Below are positions 24,246-36,269 of a stretch of 64,000 nt of DNA, piece after piece. The position numbers and the translations under genes are program-made. This DNA comes from Loripinus fragilis (lineage: Eukaryota > Mollusca > Bivalvia > Lucinida > Lucinidae): positions 134,660,549 to 134,724,548 of the forward strand of contig OZ026515.1 of NCBI GenBank assembly GCA_964019695.1, in the 5' to 3' direction. Below the pieces are notes generated by a model. The model did not search any database and was not told the DNA's origin. It saw only the letters and a list, made by a program, of their open reading frames with translations. Position 1 is the first letter of the stretch, and the number at the start of each line of letters is the position of its first letter.

Positions 24246-24392
24246 AATGAAAAACTAAAAGAGAAAAAAGAAAAGCGAATAGAAAGGTGAAAAACCAAAA
24301 GTGAAAAACGAATAACGAAAAGCGAAAAACAAATAACGAAAAAAGATAAATGAAAAACAAAAAGCGAAAAACGAAAAAAGAAAAACAAACCA
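24238..24392. repeat. gaaaaacgaaaagc-type low-complexity tandem repeat
   Basis: A-rich units of about 7-14 bases (gaaaaac, gaaaagc) directly follow the 52-bp satellite. Confidence 0.8.
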
Positions 24393-24394
24393 AC

Positions 24395-26250
24395 TTTACT
24401 TTGCTCTCCAATATTGAGTTTGGCCGATTTAGCTTAATACAAATTATGCACTCCCCAAAAGTGAAACGTGCTTGAAAGCATTGTTAGTATTACATGCGCA
24501 AAATGAAAATATCTGCTAGTAAATGTATTAAAAGTGCATAGCAATGTTTTAAGACATTTATTTGTATGACTTTACAACGAAGTTGTTTGAAGTTTAATAA
24601 AGTCTCTTATCCGCCGTTGTTACAGGCTCATGATAATAACCGCCTTCGTGTATACTTATACCACGACCTCTAAGTAATGACCCTCGATTCATTCAATGCA
24701 TTTACTGTTACAGTCACGCCTCAAAGCGTTTTGTGGAAGTGTAATTAGCAGCAAAAATGGAAACTATAAAACAAAAATATTGATTAGTCCAGGTCTATAT
24801 CCTAAACGCTTCGACCAGGAAAAGATATTTGTTCAATTTCGACCTCAGACGGATCAAAGATTGGACGAGTTTAAGCAGTAGCACGTCAAGGTCATTCAGG
24901 CTGTAACAGTTATTTCTAAACCAAATATATACTGTCCATGCTATAGATGCTGAATTGAAAACAGGTAAGGTTTAACCGTTATTTCCTCTAGATTTACATG
25001 TCTCGTACTACACATGGACTCTTCTAACATTTGAATAGTCTAAGTTTGAAATTTAGCAGTAGTTCAGTGACTCATGAAATGGCATAATACATTTTACTCT
25101 GTGTTATAAAATCCGTGCTGCATATATATTTAACAGTCATGGTTCAACCAGCACAATCTAATTTTTAACGAGGCCATTCACGTGCTGTTAATCCACTGTT
25201 TCCTAGCCAATACCTATGAAAGAAGCCGTGGGTTGGTCTGCAGAGTCTGTGATTGTGGCATTTTTGTCATACAAACTTACCTTTTGGTCATGGAACATGA
25301 ATATTGATAAAAACGTCCAACCACAAACTGCGACAATTTATAGTGCCAAATTATAGTTTGGTAAATCTGGATAAATATATTATTAAATCAACGCAATTAT
25401 AACGATTTTAACGATGTTTCAGTTGATTTTGCGTCCCTTGGGTCCCCTGTGAGACGTCCCAAACGTCAGGCTTTGTCCTCAGTATGTAACGTCTCTCAGG
25501 CCATGACTAACGTTAATTCATGCAAAGAAATGTTTCATCCCTATATTAGTGTATATTATCACGTATACCTATGTAACTATGTTTGGAATAACACCTAGGT
25601 CATTACGTTGTAAATCAGAGTCTGGATGGCCAGAGCCACAGGCGAAGGCTATGTCAAACTGGCTGTCCACAATTTCTCCCTCTGACAGTCCATAAACAAT
25701 GATAGTGCAGTCAACTCAATTAATATTGCTTAAAAAAAGGCATGCTTTCTGTCAAAAATATTTTGGATTATATACAAACCATTTACGAAGGACTAAACAT
25801 TTTGTTCGTGACTTTTAGTCGTTTTAAAATAGTCTGCAAATCGAGTTAGTGGTATAGTTACGCACAAGTTAGTGGTTTAGCAGTTGGCTCAGATGTTTGA
25901 GTTGGTGGTACAGCTGCAATTGTGAGGGGCCATCTATTTAGGATGATTTTTTTCACAGATCTAACAAACTTTAAACAATTAGAACCATACAATCATGTAA
26001 ACATGTGACTCCCTATTACATCAAAACAATGCAAACTGACATTTAAGTTCATTTTCAGGACAAAACGGCACTGTTTCCAAGCAGGTTCGATATATAAAAA
26101 GCGAAATGCGTAGGAGTAAACCGCTAAAATTATGGAATCAAACGTAAGAATTTAGTAAAACAAGCATTACTTACCCTGTTCGATTGTGTCCTATCTGTAA
26201 CCGTAACAATGGAAATCGATACGTGTACAGCGCTATAAATACACGAATTT
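24395..26250. other. No gene seen
   Basis: No long ORF and no family motif. The 61-codon ORF at 24696-24881 has no recognisable features. 'agttagtggt'-type motifs cluster at 25845-25915 near the right TIR. Confidence 0.45.
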
Positions 26251-26251
26251 T

Positions 26252-26348
26252 CCGACTACTGGTTACGCACGATCGCTGAAATTCATGTTTATACGGCCTG
26301 AGCTAGGAGGAATGGGTACAGGATGTTTATTTCAGTTTACATACTGTG
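26252..26348 (-). repeat. Right 97-bp terminal inverted repeat
   Basis: It begins ccgactactgg and ends cagtttacatactgtg. It is the mirror of 17852-17948, followed directly by tagtt. Confidence 0.85.
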
Positions 26349-26353
26349 TAGTT

Positions 26354-27337
26354 GGATCATTTATCTACATCGTGTGGCTAATCTTTTTACAATAAGAAAT
26401 CATCCATCCACAATAATATTACATTGCTGGTATTCAAAGGTTCTTAGTTATTTATTAGCAAAAAGTGCCTTTCCGGTGAGGTGCCGCACCTTGAGACTTC
26501 TCATCAGAGTCTGCTCCACTCACTTCAAAAGCTGCTAGGATAAAAAGTTGGTACCTTTAGTTACCATCTTATTGAAGTTTGTAAATCACATTGGCAACTT
26601 GATTCTGCAACAGTGCCGAACCCGACTACTTGGACAAACATAAGCATATTATAATTACATAGTGATTAGTATATATAATACAGAAACAATGAAAGCGAGT
26701 TAAAAAATACGACAGTGGTTGTTTACGTTTATTATAAGCCACGTCCCGAGAAAGCTAGATGATTTTATGTGACATCAGGATTTAAATCGGTATGTGCTTT
26801 CGCGTGGTTAAAATAGATGCTTGGTTTATAAACATTTTAGAACAACTTTTCGTTAGACTTCGAAATTTGGAGACTGCAGCCAGTCTTTTTAGCTAGATCT
26901 ACAGGCTAAATCAGGAGATCTGCCTTCTCGCAACGTGGCGCATATGATATGGCAAACAGTGAAGATCCAGATGAATGGTGCCTAGATTTAATTATTTAGC
27001 TCCCACCAATCAGTTTTATGTTGTCTAAGTAACTGGACCTGATTAACTTTAACGTAACACATTTTAGTAGACATTTATCCTCTAACGAATGTCGTCTGCA
27101 AAATGATTGACAAACAAGAAAGGACACACCAATTAAGTCTAGACCAAAAAGTAATTAAGACAATTGCAGATCGCACACCAACCCATGGCAACCTGAAAAT
27201 CCCAAACAAAGTGGGGTATTGAAAATTAAAATGAAAAACACCAAATTGCTGCTTTGGGTTGTGTACAGCCACCGAAATTTATTTTATTATAAAAGTCATT
27301 ATTAGCTCAATAAAGTTATGTTCTGCAAATGTAGTCT
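26354..27337. other. No gene seen
   Basis: Unassigned AT-rich DNA outside the right TIR. Short ORFs only, none with family motifs. Confidence 0.5.
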
Positions 27338-27665
27338 GCTGGGACCCAGTTGGACTACATGCATACAAAAGCATTTCAGATACTGCAGATACATGTCTGA
27401 TTGCAGATCCAGGGGTCGCGAGTTCGATCCCTGCCCGGTCCCATACTTTCCTGGAGATTGATCATGAAATAATTTCTATTGTCATTCTCCTCACTTCAGC
27501 TGATTCAAGAAGGGTTTTTGTCAGTTACAAGCAAAAGTATGTGCATAAAGAACTGGTTAACTGCTCAGTCAAGCTTGCCCAGGAAAAAAGTGTGGTTAGG
27601 TGAACTGTCCGTCCTGACTTGACCACAGCTGTTGACTGGGATGTAAAGAATCAAACCAAAACCAA
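27338..27665 (+). mobile_element. tRNA-derived SINE (type 1)
   Basis: Box B gcgagttcgatccctgcc is intact; the first part of the head is divergent. The body from attgatcatgaaataatttc to tcaagcttgcccagg is well preserved. Confidence 0.75.
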
Positions 27666-28129
27666 AATACGACAATTCTTACCTTTGTCTTGTGTTATAG
27701 CTTTGCAGACCTTAAGTGTTGTATTTGACAAACCCATATTGAGTCACCAGACCCCCATTTTGATTCAAAGGAAAATTGTGTATGTCTGGTGTAAAAATAG
27801 TTATTGCTCTCTGAATTCATTTAGAATTGATGTTGATTAAAGATTCTAGTTTCATCTACCATTCTAACAAAACAGATTGTACCAAAAATGAATATGATGA
27901 AAAAATTGCTCGTTTACAGATCTGAGATTTTAACCTATGACATCAAGAGGAAAATGTGGGTGTTAATGTGTAATCCTGTATTTGTAATGTACATGCAGTT
28001 ATTTATGTCCTTCCTAATTCGGCAATCATCTTGCTGAAGAAGAGAGAGCTGGCCCTGAGGTTATAAAAACAAGTAGCCCAATGGGCAACAAATGCTCACC
28101 TGGGAGCCAGTATAATGTTTGGAGACACC

Positions 28130-30470
28130 ATAATTTACGATGCTCAAAGGCAGATAACACTGAACTTGAAACACCAGAAATTAATTTTAAAAAAAAGTAA
28201 GATATTATGCCAGTTCTAGTTATCTGCAAGTATTAAAAAGATCTGAATAAAAATTGCAGTGGAAACCTGGTGAAAGTGTAGTTTTCAGATGCTCAAGGGC
28301 AGCTAACTCCGTAGTCAGTGATGGGATCTGACCGAAATTTAAACTCGTCCTTTCTTTTATGTATTTCCTGGTAACCTACAAGGATGAAGAAAACCAAATG
28401 AAAAATATAGGTGCTAGAGTGGTCACAACATTATACAGTTATATTTTAGACGCTCAGGGGCAGCTAACTCTGTAGCTGGTGTATGGGTGTGGCGGAAAAT
28501 CAAACTCGTTCAAACTTTTATGGAAGTCCTTGTTACCTGCAAGAGTGAGGAAGATCCATTCAAAAATAAAGGTGCTAGATTGGTCACAACAGATCTCCCA
28601 TTGTAAGTCTATGCAGATCTTTTATGATTCTCAAGGGAAGTTAACTCCACAGTCTAAAAATGCTTCAACTTTAAATTAAACTCGTCCAAGCATTTATGGT
28701 TGTCCTTGTTACCTGCAAGAATGAAGAAGATCCAATCAAAAATATAGGCGCTAGCGTAGTCACAACATTATCTATCTTTTTTTTAAATGCTCAAGGTCAG
28801 TTAACTCCATAATAGGTGATAGGTGATCTTGACAGAATTCAAACTCATCCAAGCTTTTATAGTTGCCTTCTTATCTGCAAGAATAAATATGATCTATTCA
28901 AAAATGAAAGCACTATGTGGTCACAAGATTTCTCCCATTATAAGTCTATGGAGATTTTTTAAGACGTTCAAGGGCAGCTAACTCCACAGTCCAAGGTCTG
29001 ATCTGGCCGAATTTGGAACCCATCTAAGCTTTTATTTTTGACCTTGTTACCTGCAAGAATAAAACAGATCCTATCAAAATGAAGGCGCTAGAGTGGTCAC
29101 AACATTATCCATCAATTTTTAAGATGCTCAAGGGCAGCTAACTCCATAAAAGGTGATGGGATCTTGAAGAAATACAAACTCATTCAAACTTTTATAGTTC
29201 TTCTTATCTGCAAGAATGAAGAAGATCAATCCAAAATTGAAAGCACTAGAGTGGTCACAACAGATATTCCATTATAAGTCTATGGGGATTTTTCCAGACA
29301 CTCAAGGGCAGCTAACTTCACAGTCCAAGGTCTGATCTGGCCAAATATCAAACCCATCCGAGATTTTATGGTTGTCCTTGTTATCTGCAAGAATGAAGAA
29401 GATCCAATCTAAAAAGGAAGGCGCTGGAGTGGTCACAACATTATCAATCATTTTTAAGATGCTCAAGGGCAGCTAACTCCATAAAAGGCGTTGGGATCTT
29501 GACGAAATTCAAACTCATCCAAGCTTTTACAGTCGTCCTTCTAATCTTCAAGTATGAAGAAGATCCATTCAAAATTGAAAGCAATAGAGAGGTCACAACA
29601 TTTCTCCCATAAGTCTATGGGGATTATGCAGACGCTCAAGGGCAGGTAAGTCATAAGTCCCTGATCAGATCCTGCCAAATTTCGAACCCATCTGACATTT
29701 TATGGGTGTCCTTATTGCCTGCAAGAATGAAGAAGATCCAATCTAAAATGAAGGCGCCAGAGTGGTCACAACATTATCACTCAATTTTTAAGATGCTCAA
29801 GAACAGCAAACTCCATAAAAGGCGTTGAGAACTTGACGAAATTCAAACTCATCCAAGCTTCTACAGTCGTCCTTCTAATCTGCAAGTATGAAGAAGATCT
29901 ATTCAATATTGAAAGCAATAGAGAGGTCACAACATTTCTCATAATAAGTCTATGGGGATTTTTCAGACGTTCAAGGGCAGGTAACTCATTAGTCCCTGAT
30001 CGGATCCTGCCAAATTTCGAACCCATCCGAGATTTTATTGGTGTCTTTTTTGCCTGCAAGAATGAAGGCGCTAGAGTGGTCACAACATTATTCATTGATT
30101 TTTCAGATGCTCAAGGGCAGCTAACTCCGTAGCCAGTGATGGAATCTTGCTGAAATTCAAACCAATCCAAGCTTTGATGGTTGACCTTGTGACCTGCAAG
30201 AATGAAGAAGATCCATTGGAAAATGAAGGTACTAGAGTGGTCGCAATGTTTCTCCCATTAAAGGTCTATTGGGATTTTTCCTAACGTTCAATGGCAGCTA
30301 ACGCATAAGTCCTTTGTCGAATACTACCCAATTTCAAACCCATCTAAGATTGTATGGTTTTCGTCGGTACCTGCAATAATAAAGAAGAACCAATCATAAA
30401 TGAAGGAGCCAGAGTGTACACAAGGTCTTCCTCATTATAACCCTATGGGAACTATCTGTTGCCATGGAAA
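28130..30470. repeat. Dimeric satellite with alternating 161/172-bp monomers
   Basis: 'gcagctaactcc' or variants recur 13 times (28301 to 30293) with spacing alternating near 161 and 172 bases. Other shared blocks are 'gaatgaagaagatcca', 'gtggtcacaaca' and 'gatgctcaagggcag'. One monomer type carries 'ataagtctatggggat', the other 'ccataaaaggcgttggga'. Confidence 0.85.
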
Positions 30471-30631
30471 CCAAAGTTCTAATCCGATCTGGCCCAAAAC
30501 CTAATGTTGTCAATCCTCCACCCCAATGCTGCTCCAGATGAAATTTGATTACGATCAATCGGTAAGTCTATTAGATATTCATACGCACTAATGGACGGAC
30601 GCCAGCTCAAGTTCCATCCTATCTGGTGAGC

Positions 30632-30866
30632 TAAAGTTCCATGCACAACTCGGCTGAGCACGAAATTAATCCTGCTCATAAATGATAAAAAGCCAACAAA
30701 TGTGCATTTTAACATTTATTAGCATGATAAATACAACATCTGAGAGACTTGCAGTAAAGCTATAAACTTCTTCATTTGTTGATATTTTAGTTTTTATGAG
30801 CAGTTGAAATGTTGTGCTTTGTTGAGTTGAGCATGAAAAATACTTTATAACCTCTGGGCCTGGTTG
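30632..30866. mobile_element. MITE (catgcacaactcrgctgagc family), copy 1
   Basis: The ends ttccatgcacaactcggctg and the mirror near gagttgagcatgaaaaatac fold back; the centre is aacatttattagcatgataa. A sister copy is at 63688. Confidence 0.62.
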
Positions 30867-31029
30867 CTTTGTTAACTGTATTCTAGCTTTTGCCCTGATT
30901 TCTCTGTGTCCTAACCAGAGAGAGACACACATTCGGGCATTGAGAAGAATAAAATACATAACCAGAATTAACAGAGAGTCACAGCTTCAGGACAGAAAGC
31001 AAACATGGCTAGTTGCCGTTTTATTACAT

Positions 31030-31600
31030 TCATTGTTTAGGGCTTCCTAACTTATTTAGTGTATTATCACGAGAGACTAATAGAAAACCGACTGCGACTA
31101 AACGGAGAAAAATGACAACCCACAGACAGCCAGAGCTAAAGAAGGCGACTTGTTGAGCCATGGTGTACCTTGGCTCAATGTCAACTCCCGCAAGCCATAT
31201 GCCAGGGGTAGAATTTGCTACAGTTGGGCACCAGACAGCCCAAGCACCGGACAGACCGAGACGATTATACGGACGGTGGACCCAATCTGCACCAACCCAA
31301 TGAAACCACTGATTAATGCTTGATGTGTGAAACATATATTTAGGCTTACATTAAAGAGAAAACCACAGGCGTAATTTGGGTGTATAACAATGTATGCAGA
31401 CTGTGTGTAATCTTAACAGCAGTCAAACATTTATCTCTATTATTGAATTCACAATTAATATAGATCTGTAATCTCGCAAAACAAATATGATGTGAAATGT
31501 ATACGCAGTAAGGCAATGAACTTAGAAACATCTCTATGTAGAAAAGGGTTTACAATTTCATAATCGAAGGCTTCTCATTTATCAGGAGCTTTAAATGAAC
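31030..31600 (-). pseudogene. 3' end of another Naiad-type PLE
   Basis: On the minus strand VYISHHICFARL and FNNRDKCLTA match the RT C-terminal region of the main element (VYISQLIRFARV, FNNRNLFLTA). A related 3' UTR follows (31030-31340). It is 5' truncated at about 31600. Confidence 0.65.
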
Positions 31601-31658
31601 TATGGATAATCCCAAATCTAAAAAGATGAACAATTTTACGCTGGAGAAGACACTTCAA

Positions 31659-32340
31659 ACCATGTCGTCCATCCTTGCAGTCTAATTCGTGCTGCTGATC
31701 AACTAGCGCCAGTCCTGACAGACGTTTTCTAGTCATCACTTGGTTAGCGACATCACTTGGTTAGTGAATTTCCTTAGTGCAGAACAGAAGGATACTCTTA
31801 TCCACAACAAGAAATGGTACATGTGTTCAGCCACCATCTACAGCTCAGTATCCCTAACGTGTGTTGTGTGCAAGATCCTAGAACACGTCCACATGTCAGT
31901 GATGAAACGTCTGGACAAGTACAACATTGATTACTGTGCCACCACCGAAGACAGTCCCAGCAAACTCTGAACAGGCAATATCAATTCTTCTTTACTTTTC
32001 CAAAGCTTTCAACAAGGTTCCACATGTATGCATACTCCACAAGCTGAATTACCATGGTATCCTCAGAAAAAACCTGATGTGGACCAATGAGTTCCTGAGA
32101 GGCTAATACGAGCAAGTGATCATAAAAGGTAAAATAAAACATCGTAGAAAGATGTTTTCTTTGATACCACAAGGAACTGTTCTTGGGCCACTATTATTCC
32201 TTGTCTTCATTTCAAACCTGCCAGATGCAATAAAGGCATCAGTTGCAAGACTATTAGCAGACAAATGTTTTATTTACCGCCAAATTAAGATTGACAAATA
32301 CCCAGCAGACCTCCAGTATAACCAGCCTGCCCATGAAGAC
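31659..32340 (+). pseudogene. Decayed CR1/Jockey-group RT fragment
   Basis: RT pieces in several frames are VSLTCVVCKILEHVH, YFSKAFNKVPHVCILHKL, IPQGTVLGPLLFLVFISNLP and RLLADKCFIYRQIK. The FADD motif is degraded to LADK. It is related to the element at 33121-34784 and in the same orientation, but much older. Confidence 0.65.
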
Positions 32341-32560
32341 TGAAAAACAAAGTGGCAGATGTGTTTTCATTTGAAGAAATGCAGTCATTTCCATAAGCTA
32401 GCATATTTTACATGTAGGGGACTAGGAAGTAGTCACATGGGACCATATCAGGAGAATAAGGTGGATAGGACACTTAATATTGTTACATTTGGCGACCGTG
32501 TGCGAATGGGCATTGTCACAAAGAAGTTTGACATACTTACTAAACTCTTTGGCCATCGTT
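32341..32560 (-). pseudogene. Mariner-type transposase fragment
   Basis: On the minus strand KYVKLLCDNAHSHTVAK matches the second catalytic Asp region of mariner transposases (DNA.xHT). After a frameshift, PPYSPDMVPCDYFL matches the third catalytic Asp region. It is only about 70 codons long and abuts PLE pseudo-LTR sequence at about 32570. Confidence 0.6.
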
Positions 32561-32569
32561 TTGAAGATT

Positions 32570-32795
32570 CGTTGTTGATTGTTACTCCCATTGTGGGAGT
32601 CTGTAATTGTTCTATGTTTTGCTGTCCATTCTATTATTGCAATCATCTCGGTGGGGAAGAGAGAGAGCTGGTTGCCTTGCTTTGTTTTTCTTCCTGGTGT
32701 CTCTTGATTGTTGTGTGGCTCTTCCTCACGATGCCATGGGTCCGTCTGCAGTTTGTGATTGTTGTATTTCCTGATCATACTCACTATTTTTTTTT
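32570..32795 (+). repeat. Solo pseudo-LTR fragment of the Naiad family
   Basis: Plus-strand sequence aligns with the reverse complement of 8037-8250 ('gggagtctgtaattgttct', 'gcagtttgtgattgt', 'tttcctgatcatactca') with more divergence than the pair around the main element. Confidence 0.75.
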
Positions 32796-33120
32796 AGTTT
32801 TTTTCCCCAACGCTTTCTCTCTTTTGAATATAGCAGTATCACCTTTACCTTTTAGCACAATACACTTAAACGAATGACTAATATAAAGCTTATGAAGTTG
32901 TTTGATTGCTATTGCAAGTCGTTTTTTATTAGTCACACCAGTGATTGACCTAATATACGTCGCTGGACACGCCCATGCCGAATGCATATATGGCGATCAT
33001 AACATTGCCTGTATGAAAACTCATAAAGAAAACATTAACTGGGAAAGAAATAATAAACGTAAAAATAAACAAAAATAGACACACAGCCTACCTATTTCTT
33101 AAAATATCAAGTAGAATACT

Positions 33121-34784
33121 TTGTGTTGTTTGCGAATTTCCTTCGCCTTATTAAACAACAATGTCTTTAGAAATGATAGAAGCACTAGAGGCGGTGGAGT
33201 TTTTGTTGCTGTTCGATCAAACCTCACGGCTGTTGAGTGTGTGGACTTTGTTACGGACTGCGAGATAGATTTGGTTAAAATCAGCCTGAAAGGCAGACAA
33301 GAACTGTTTGTAGGATCCTTCTATATGCCGAAACGAAACATGACAGATTTGATCAATTTACGACAATCATTAGAACTTTTAAACGAATCAAAACCTAAAC
33401 ACTTAGTTCTATGTGGAGATTTCAATTGCCCGGACATTGACTGGGATAAGCTGTGCTTGAAACATTCAAAAACTACACAGGACAGAAATGAACAACAATA
33501 TTTAATTGAAATTATGTCTGAATTAAACCTTTCACAAATGCACAATGAACCAACAAGGGAAGATAACCCATCATTAATTAAATCTACTGCAAACGCGCCA
33601 GGGATCTCGGACCATGCTATGGTAGTCACTGATGCAGATATAAAACCACAGTACACATTCAGTAAGCCGAGGAAAATTTTCAAATTTGGGAAAGCAAACT
33701 GGGAAGAAATCAAGAAATCATGCTCAGATATCTTGGACCATGTTATGGAACAGGCGAAATCATCCTCTACGAACATTGATAAATTATGGAACTATTTCAA
33801 AACCAACTTATTGAAAACAGTTGATGAAAATGTACCTTCTAAAACGACGCGAACATTCTCTTGAAAACATGTGCTGAGGAAATATCGAATGGAAAAAGCG
33901 CCATATTCCAGTACTCTTTAGATACAGGAACTCTTCTGCTCGATTGGCGAAATGCCAATGTTACTCCAGTCTTCAAAAAAGGAGATCGACACCTGGCTGA
34001 AAATTATAGACCAGTATCCTTAACGTCAGTGTCATGCAAAATAATGGAACATATTATTTGTAGCCATATGCTTAAACATTTTGATAAACATAACATTTTG
34101 ACATCATTAAATCATGGATTTAGATCAGGTTATTCCACAGAAACTCAATTGCTAGTTACTATGCAGGACCTACTACAAGCCAATGACAGAAATATCCAGA
34201 TGGACATTGCTATTTTAGATTTCTCAAAGGTGTTCGATACAGTTCCGCATGACAGATTACTTCAAAAACTGGAAGCCTATGGCATACGGGGAAATCTTCA
34301 TAAGTGGTTATCTTCATTCCTCAAAGATAGACAGATGAATGTAGTAGTAGAAGGGGAACATTGAGATTCAGCATATGTAGAATCCGTGGTGCCACAAGGG
34401 ACTTTACTTGGACCTCTGATGTTTTTGTGTCACATTAACGATTTACCAGACTGTGTCAAATCACAAGTACGATTATTCGCAGACGACTGCCTTATCTACC
34501 GCCAAATTAAAATCCAAAAAGACCACCAAATACTTCAAAATGATCTTAAAGAACTTGAAAAATGGGCTGCCAAATGGGGCATGAGATTTAACGCCAAAAA
34601 GTGTTACATAAGTGCTACTAACTTTTTAAAGCGCACACATCGCGGTTGTAGATGCCAGAATTGGATTCTACCGCTAAAAAGATACAGATACAGATACAAC
34701 AATAATTCCAAGTCCATGATCCAACTGATGTGGTACGGCAATCAAATAAATGTACTCTCTAATAAACGGGAAGAAATATTCTGA
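33121..34784 (+). pseudogene. CR1/Jockey-group non-LTR retrotransposon with an internal deletion
   Basis: 33121-33864 encodes the endonuclease (GGGVFVAVRSNL, GSFYMPKRN, LCGDFNCPDIDW, GISDHAMV). 33861-34784 encodes the RT (PVFKKGDRHLAENYRPVSLT, ILDFSKVFDTVPHDRLLQKL, VVPQGTLLGPLMF, RLFADDCLIYR). The RT frame has one TGA at about 34362. The two parts are in different frames and touch, although the family has a long linker between them. An internal deletion at about 33860 therefore removed the linker and the first RT motifs. The 5' and 3' ends are not clearly defined. Confidence 0.8.
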
Positions 34785-34919
34785 CTATCTTCTATACTGG
34801 CAGCATTCGCCATTATTCTCTACCAATTATCTATCTACTTTTTACTTCAAATCATAATTGGTCCATAATTCTTCATAATTGACAGTTATATTTTCGACCA
34901 TACGTCATTTTAGCATAAA

Positions 34920-35010
34920 ACATATGTGTCGGTGAACTGTCTTCAAAAGTGTCGGTGAACTGTCTTCAAAAACCGTGTCGGTGAATTGTCTTGTCAGTGA
35001 ACTGTCTTGT
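34920..35010 (+). repeat. Short tandem repeat gtgtcggtgaactgtcttca
   Basis: Three to four units of about 23-27 bases. The rest of 34790-35460 shows nothing I can assign. Confidence 0.7.
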
Positions 35011-35605
35011 TCCCTGCACACTTACTTACTTTTTTGTGAAAGCGGATACTTGTAGCTTTATATTGCTTGGGCACTCATTGTTCGACAGCTTGGAGAAGTA
35101 AACAAAAACAAATGGACACAACATTTTTTACGTTTTTGAAGTAAAAATGATGCCGTCTTGCTTTCTCCTCCTTTTCATTTATTGTAGACTGAGGTAATTT
35201 TAATGAAGGGCCTATTTTCCTTGCATCTTAATGTTATCAGGAGGCTGGAATTTGTAATAAAAAAGATGAGGAAATGGTAGTGATGGGTCATATTTCCGCG
35301 TGTATCTAGAAGACTAAAAAAGTCATGTGCTTTAGTGGGTCATTTAAAATCTGAGCTATTTTTATTATGGTAAATGTCATTAAAGTTCAAACATGCTAAA
35401 ATAACAAACGCCAACAACTTTTAGCAAGAATAGTTTCTGTAATGCACAAACAGTGCCATTTTTCAAAAGAAGTGTCTACAGGTACGGCCCTGTATCCCTT
35501 GACGTGGAGTCTACGGGTGCAGTGACTGCGGTCCCTTATCTCTAGGTTCTGAGTCTGGGACGATGGTTGGTTCTATGACAGTTCCTACTTTTAAGGCTTG
35601 TCTAT

Positions 35606-36208
35606 CAGGTCTGGGGAATCTCGGAAACATGCGATCGTAAATTATCGCGTAAACGCGCGATAGCGGACTGCCCATGTAAAGGAAAATCAATCTAAACGTC
35701 ATCAGGGGAAATAAGTCGGTGGTCAACTTCCGGTTTGTTGGCATTCATATATCGCGCATTCCCGCGACGACCATCACCACATGTCTTGCCTTTTGTGAGT
35801 TGGTGCCCTAGATTCAGAAACATTACAACACACAAATAAAAGATTACAAATAAATATTTAACCATCAGAACCTCGGCCACAAATCAATGATAAAATTGAT
35901 GTGAAAATGGTAAGAAAAACTCTACGGGTTTCTGTCAGAAGAGGGCTCAATTTGGTGATTTATTCCAGAAAATTTCGTTTGTTTACCGTTTAGCTTCTCA
36001 CCCCTTGGTCCAAATGCATCAAAAAAAAAGATCAATCGAATCAGCGGAAACGGGCCAAAATGATAAATCAATAATCAAATTTCTATCGCTCAGAACCGCG
36101 ACGCAGTTGTAGGAAAACTACCTCTGTTAGCAAGTCTGCCAATCTCAAGGGTGATCGCGCATTTGAGCGATAATTTTTATCACGTGTTTCTGAGATTCCC
36201 CAGACCTG
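35606..36208. mobile_element. 603-bp nonautonomous DNA transposon, TIR caggtctggggaatctc
   Basis: The left end caggtctggggaatctc mirrors the right end gagattccccagacctg, with similarity continuing to about 40 bases. 'tctat' occurs directly on both sides (35601-35605, 36209-36213). A related copy of the host repeat at 6130-6160 has 'ttatctattgatgagatgg' without the insertion. There is no coding capacity, and the superfamily is unclear. Confidence 0.75.
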
Positions 36209-36269
36209 TCTATAGATGAGAGGGTTAGGACCTGATGAGGGGAGTAGAGAGAATCCATTCTCTAATAGG

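Larger units (their letters stand above)
17852..26348. mobile_element. Putative 8.5-kb element with 97-bp TIRs starting CACAGTATG and a 5-bp TSD
   Basis: 17852-17948 and 26252-26348 are inverted copies of 97 bases with about six differences. The outer ends are flanked by 'tagtt' at 17847-17851 and 26349-26353. Short 'accactaact'-type motifs lie about 450 bases in from each end in mirrored orientation (near 18311-18355; near 25845-25915). The interior holds no recognisable transposase, only tandem repeats and scraps of SINEs. CAC at the terminus plus a 5-bp duplication is the Transib/RAG pattern, but that assignment is inference. Confidence 0.55.

Noticed and set aside
22620..24411. Phe-rich ORFs on the minus strand
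   Set aside because: These arise from the 52-bp satellite and the gaaaaac repeat, which lack stops in one frame.
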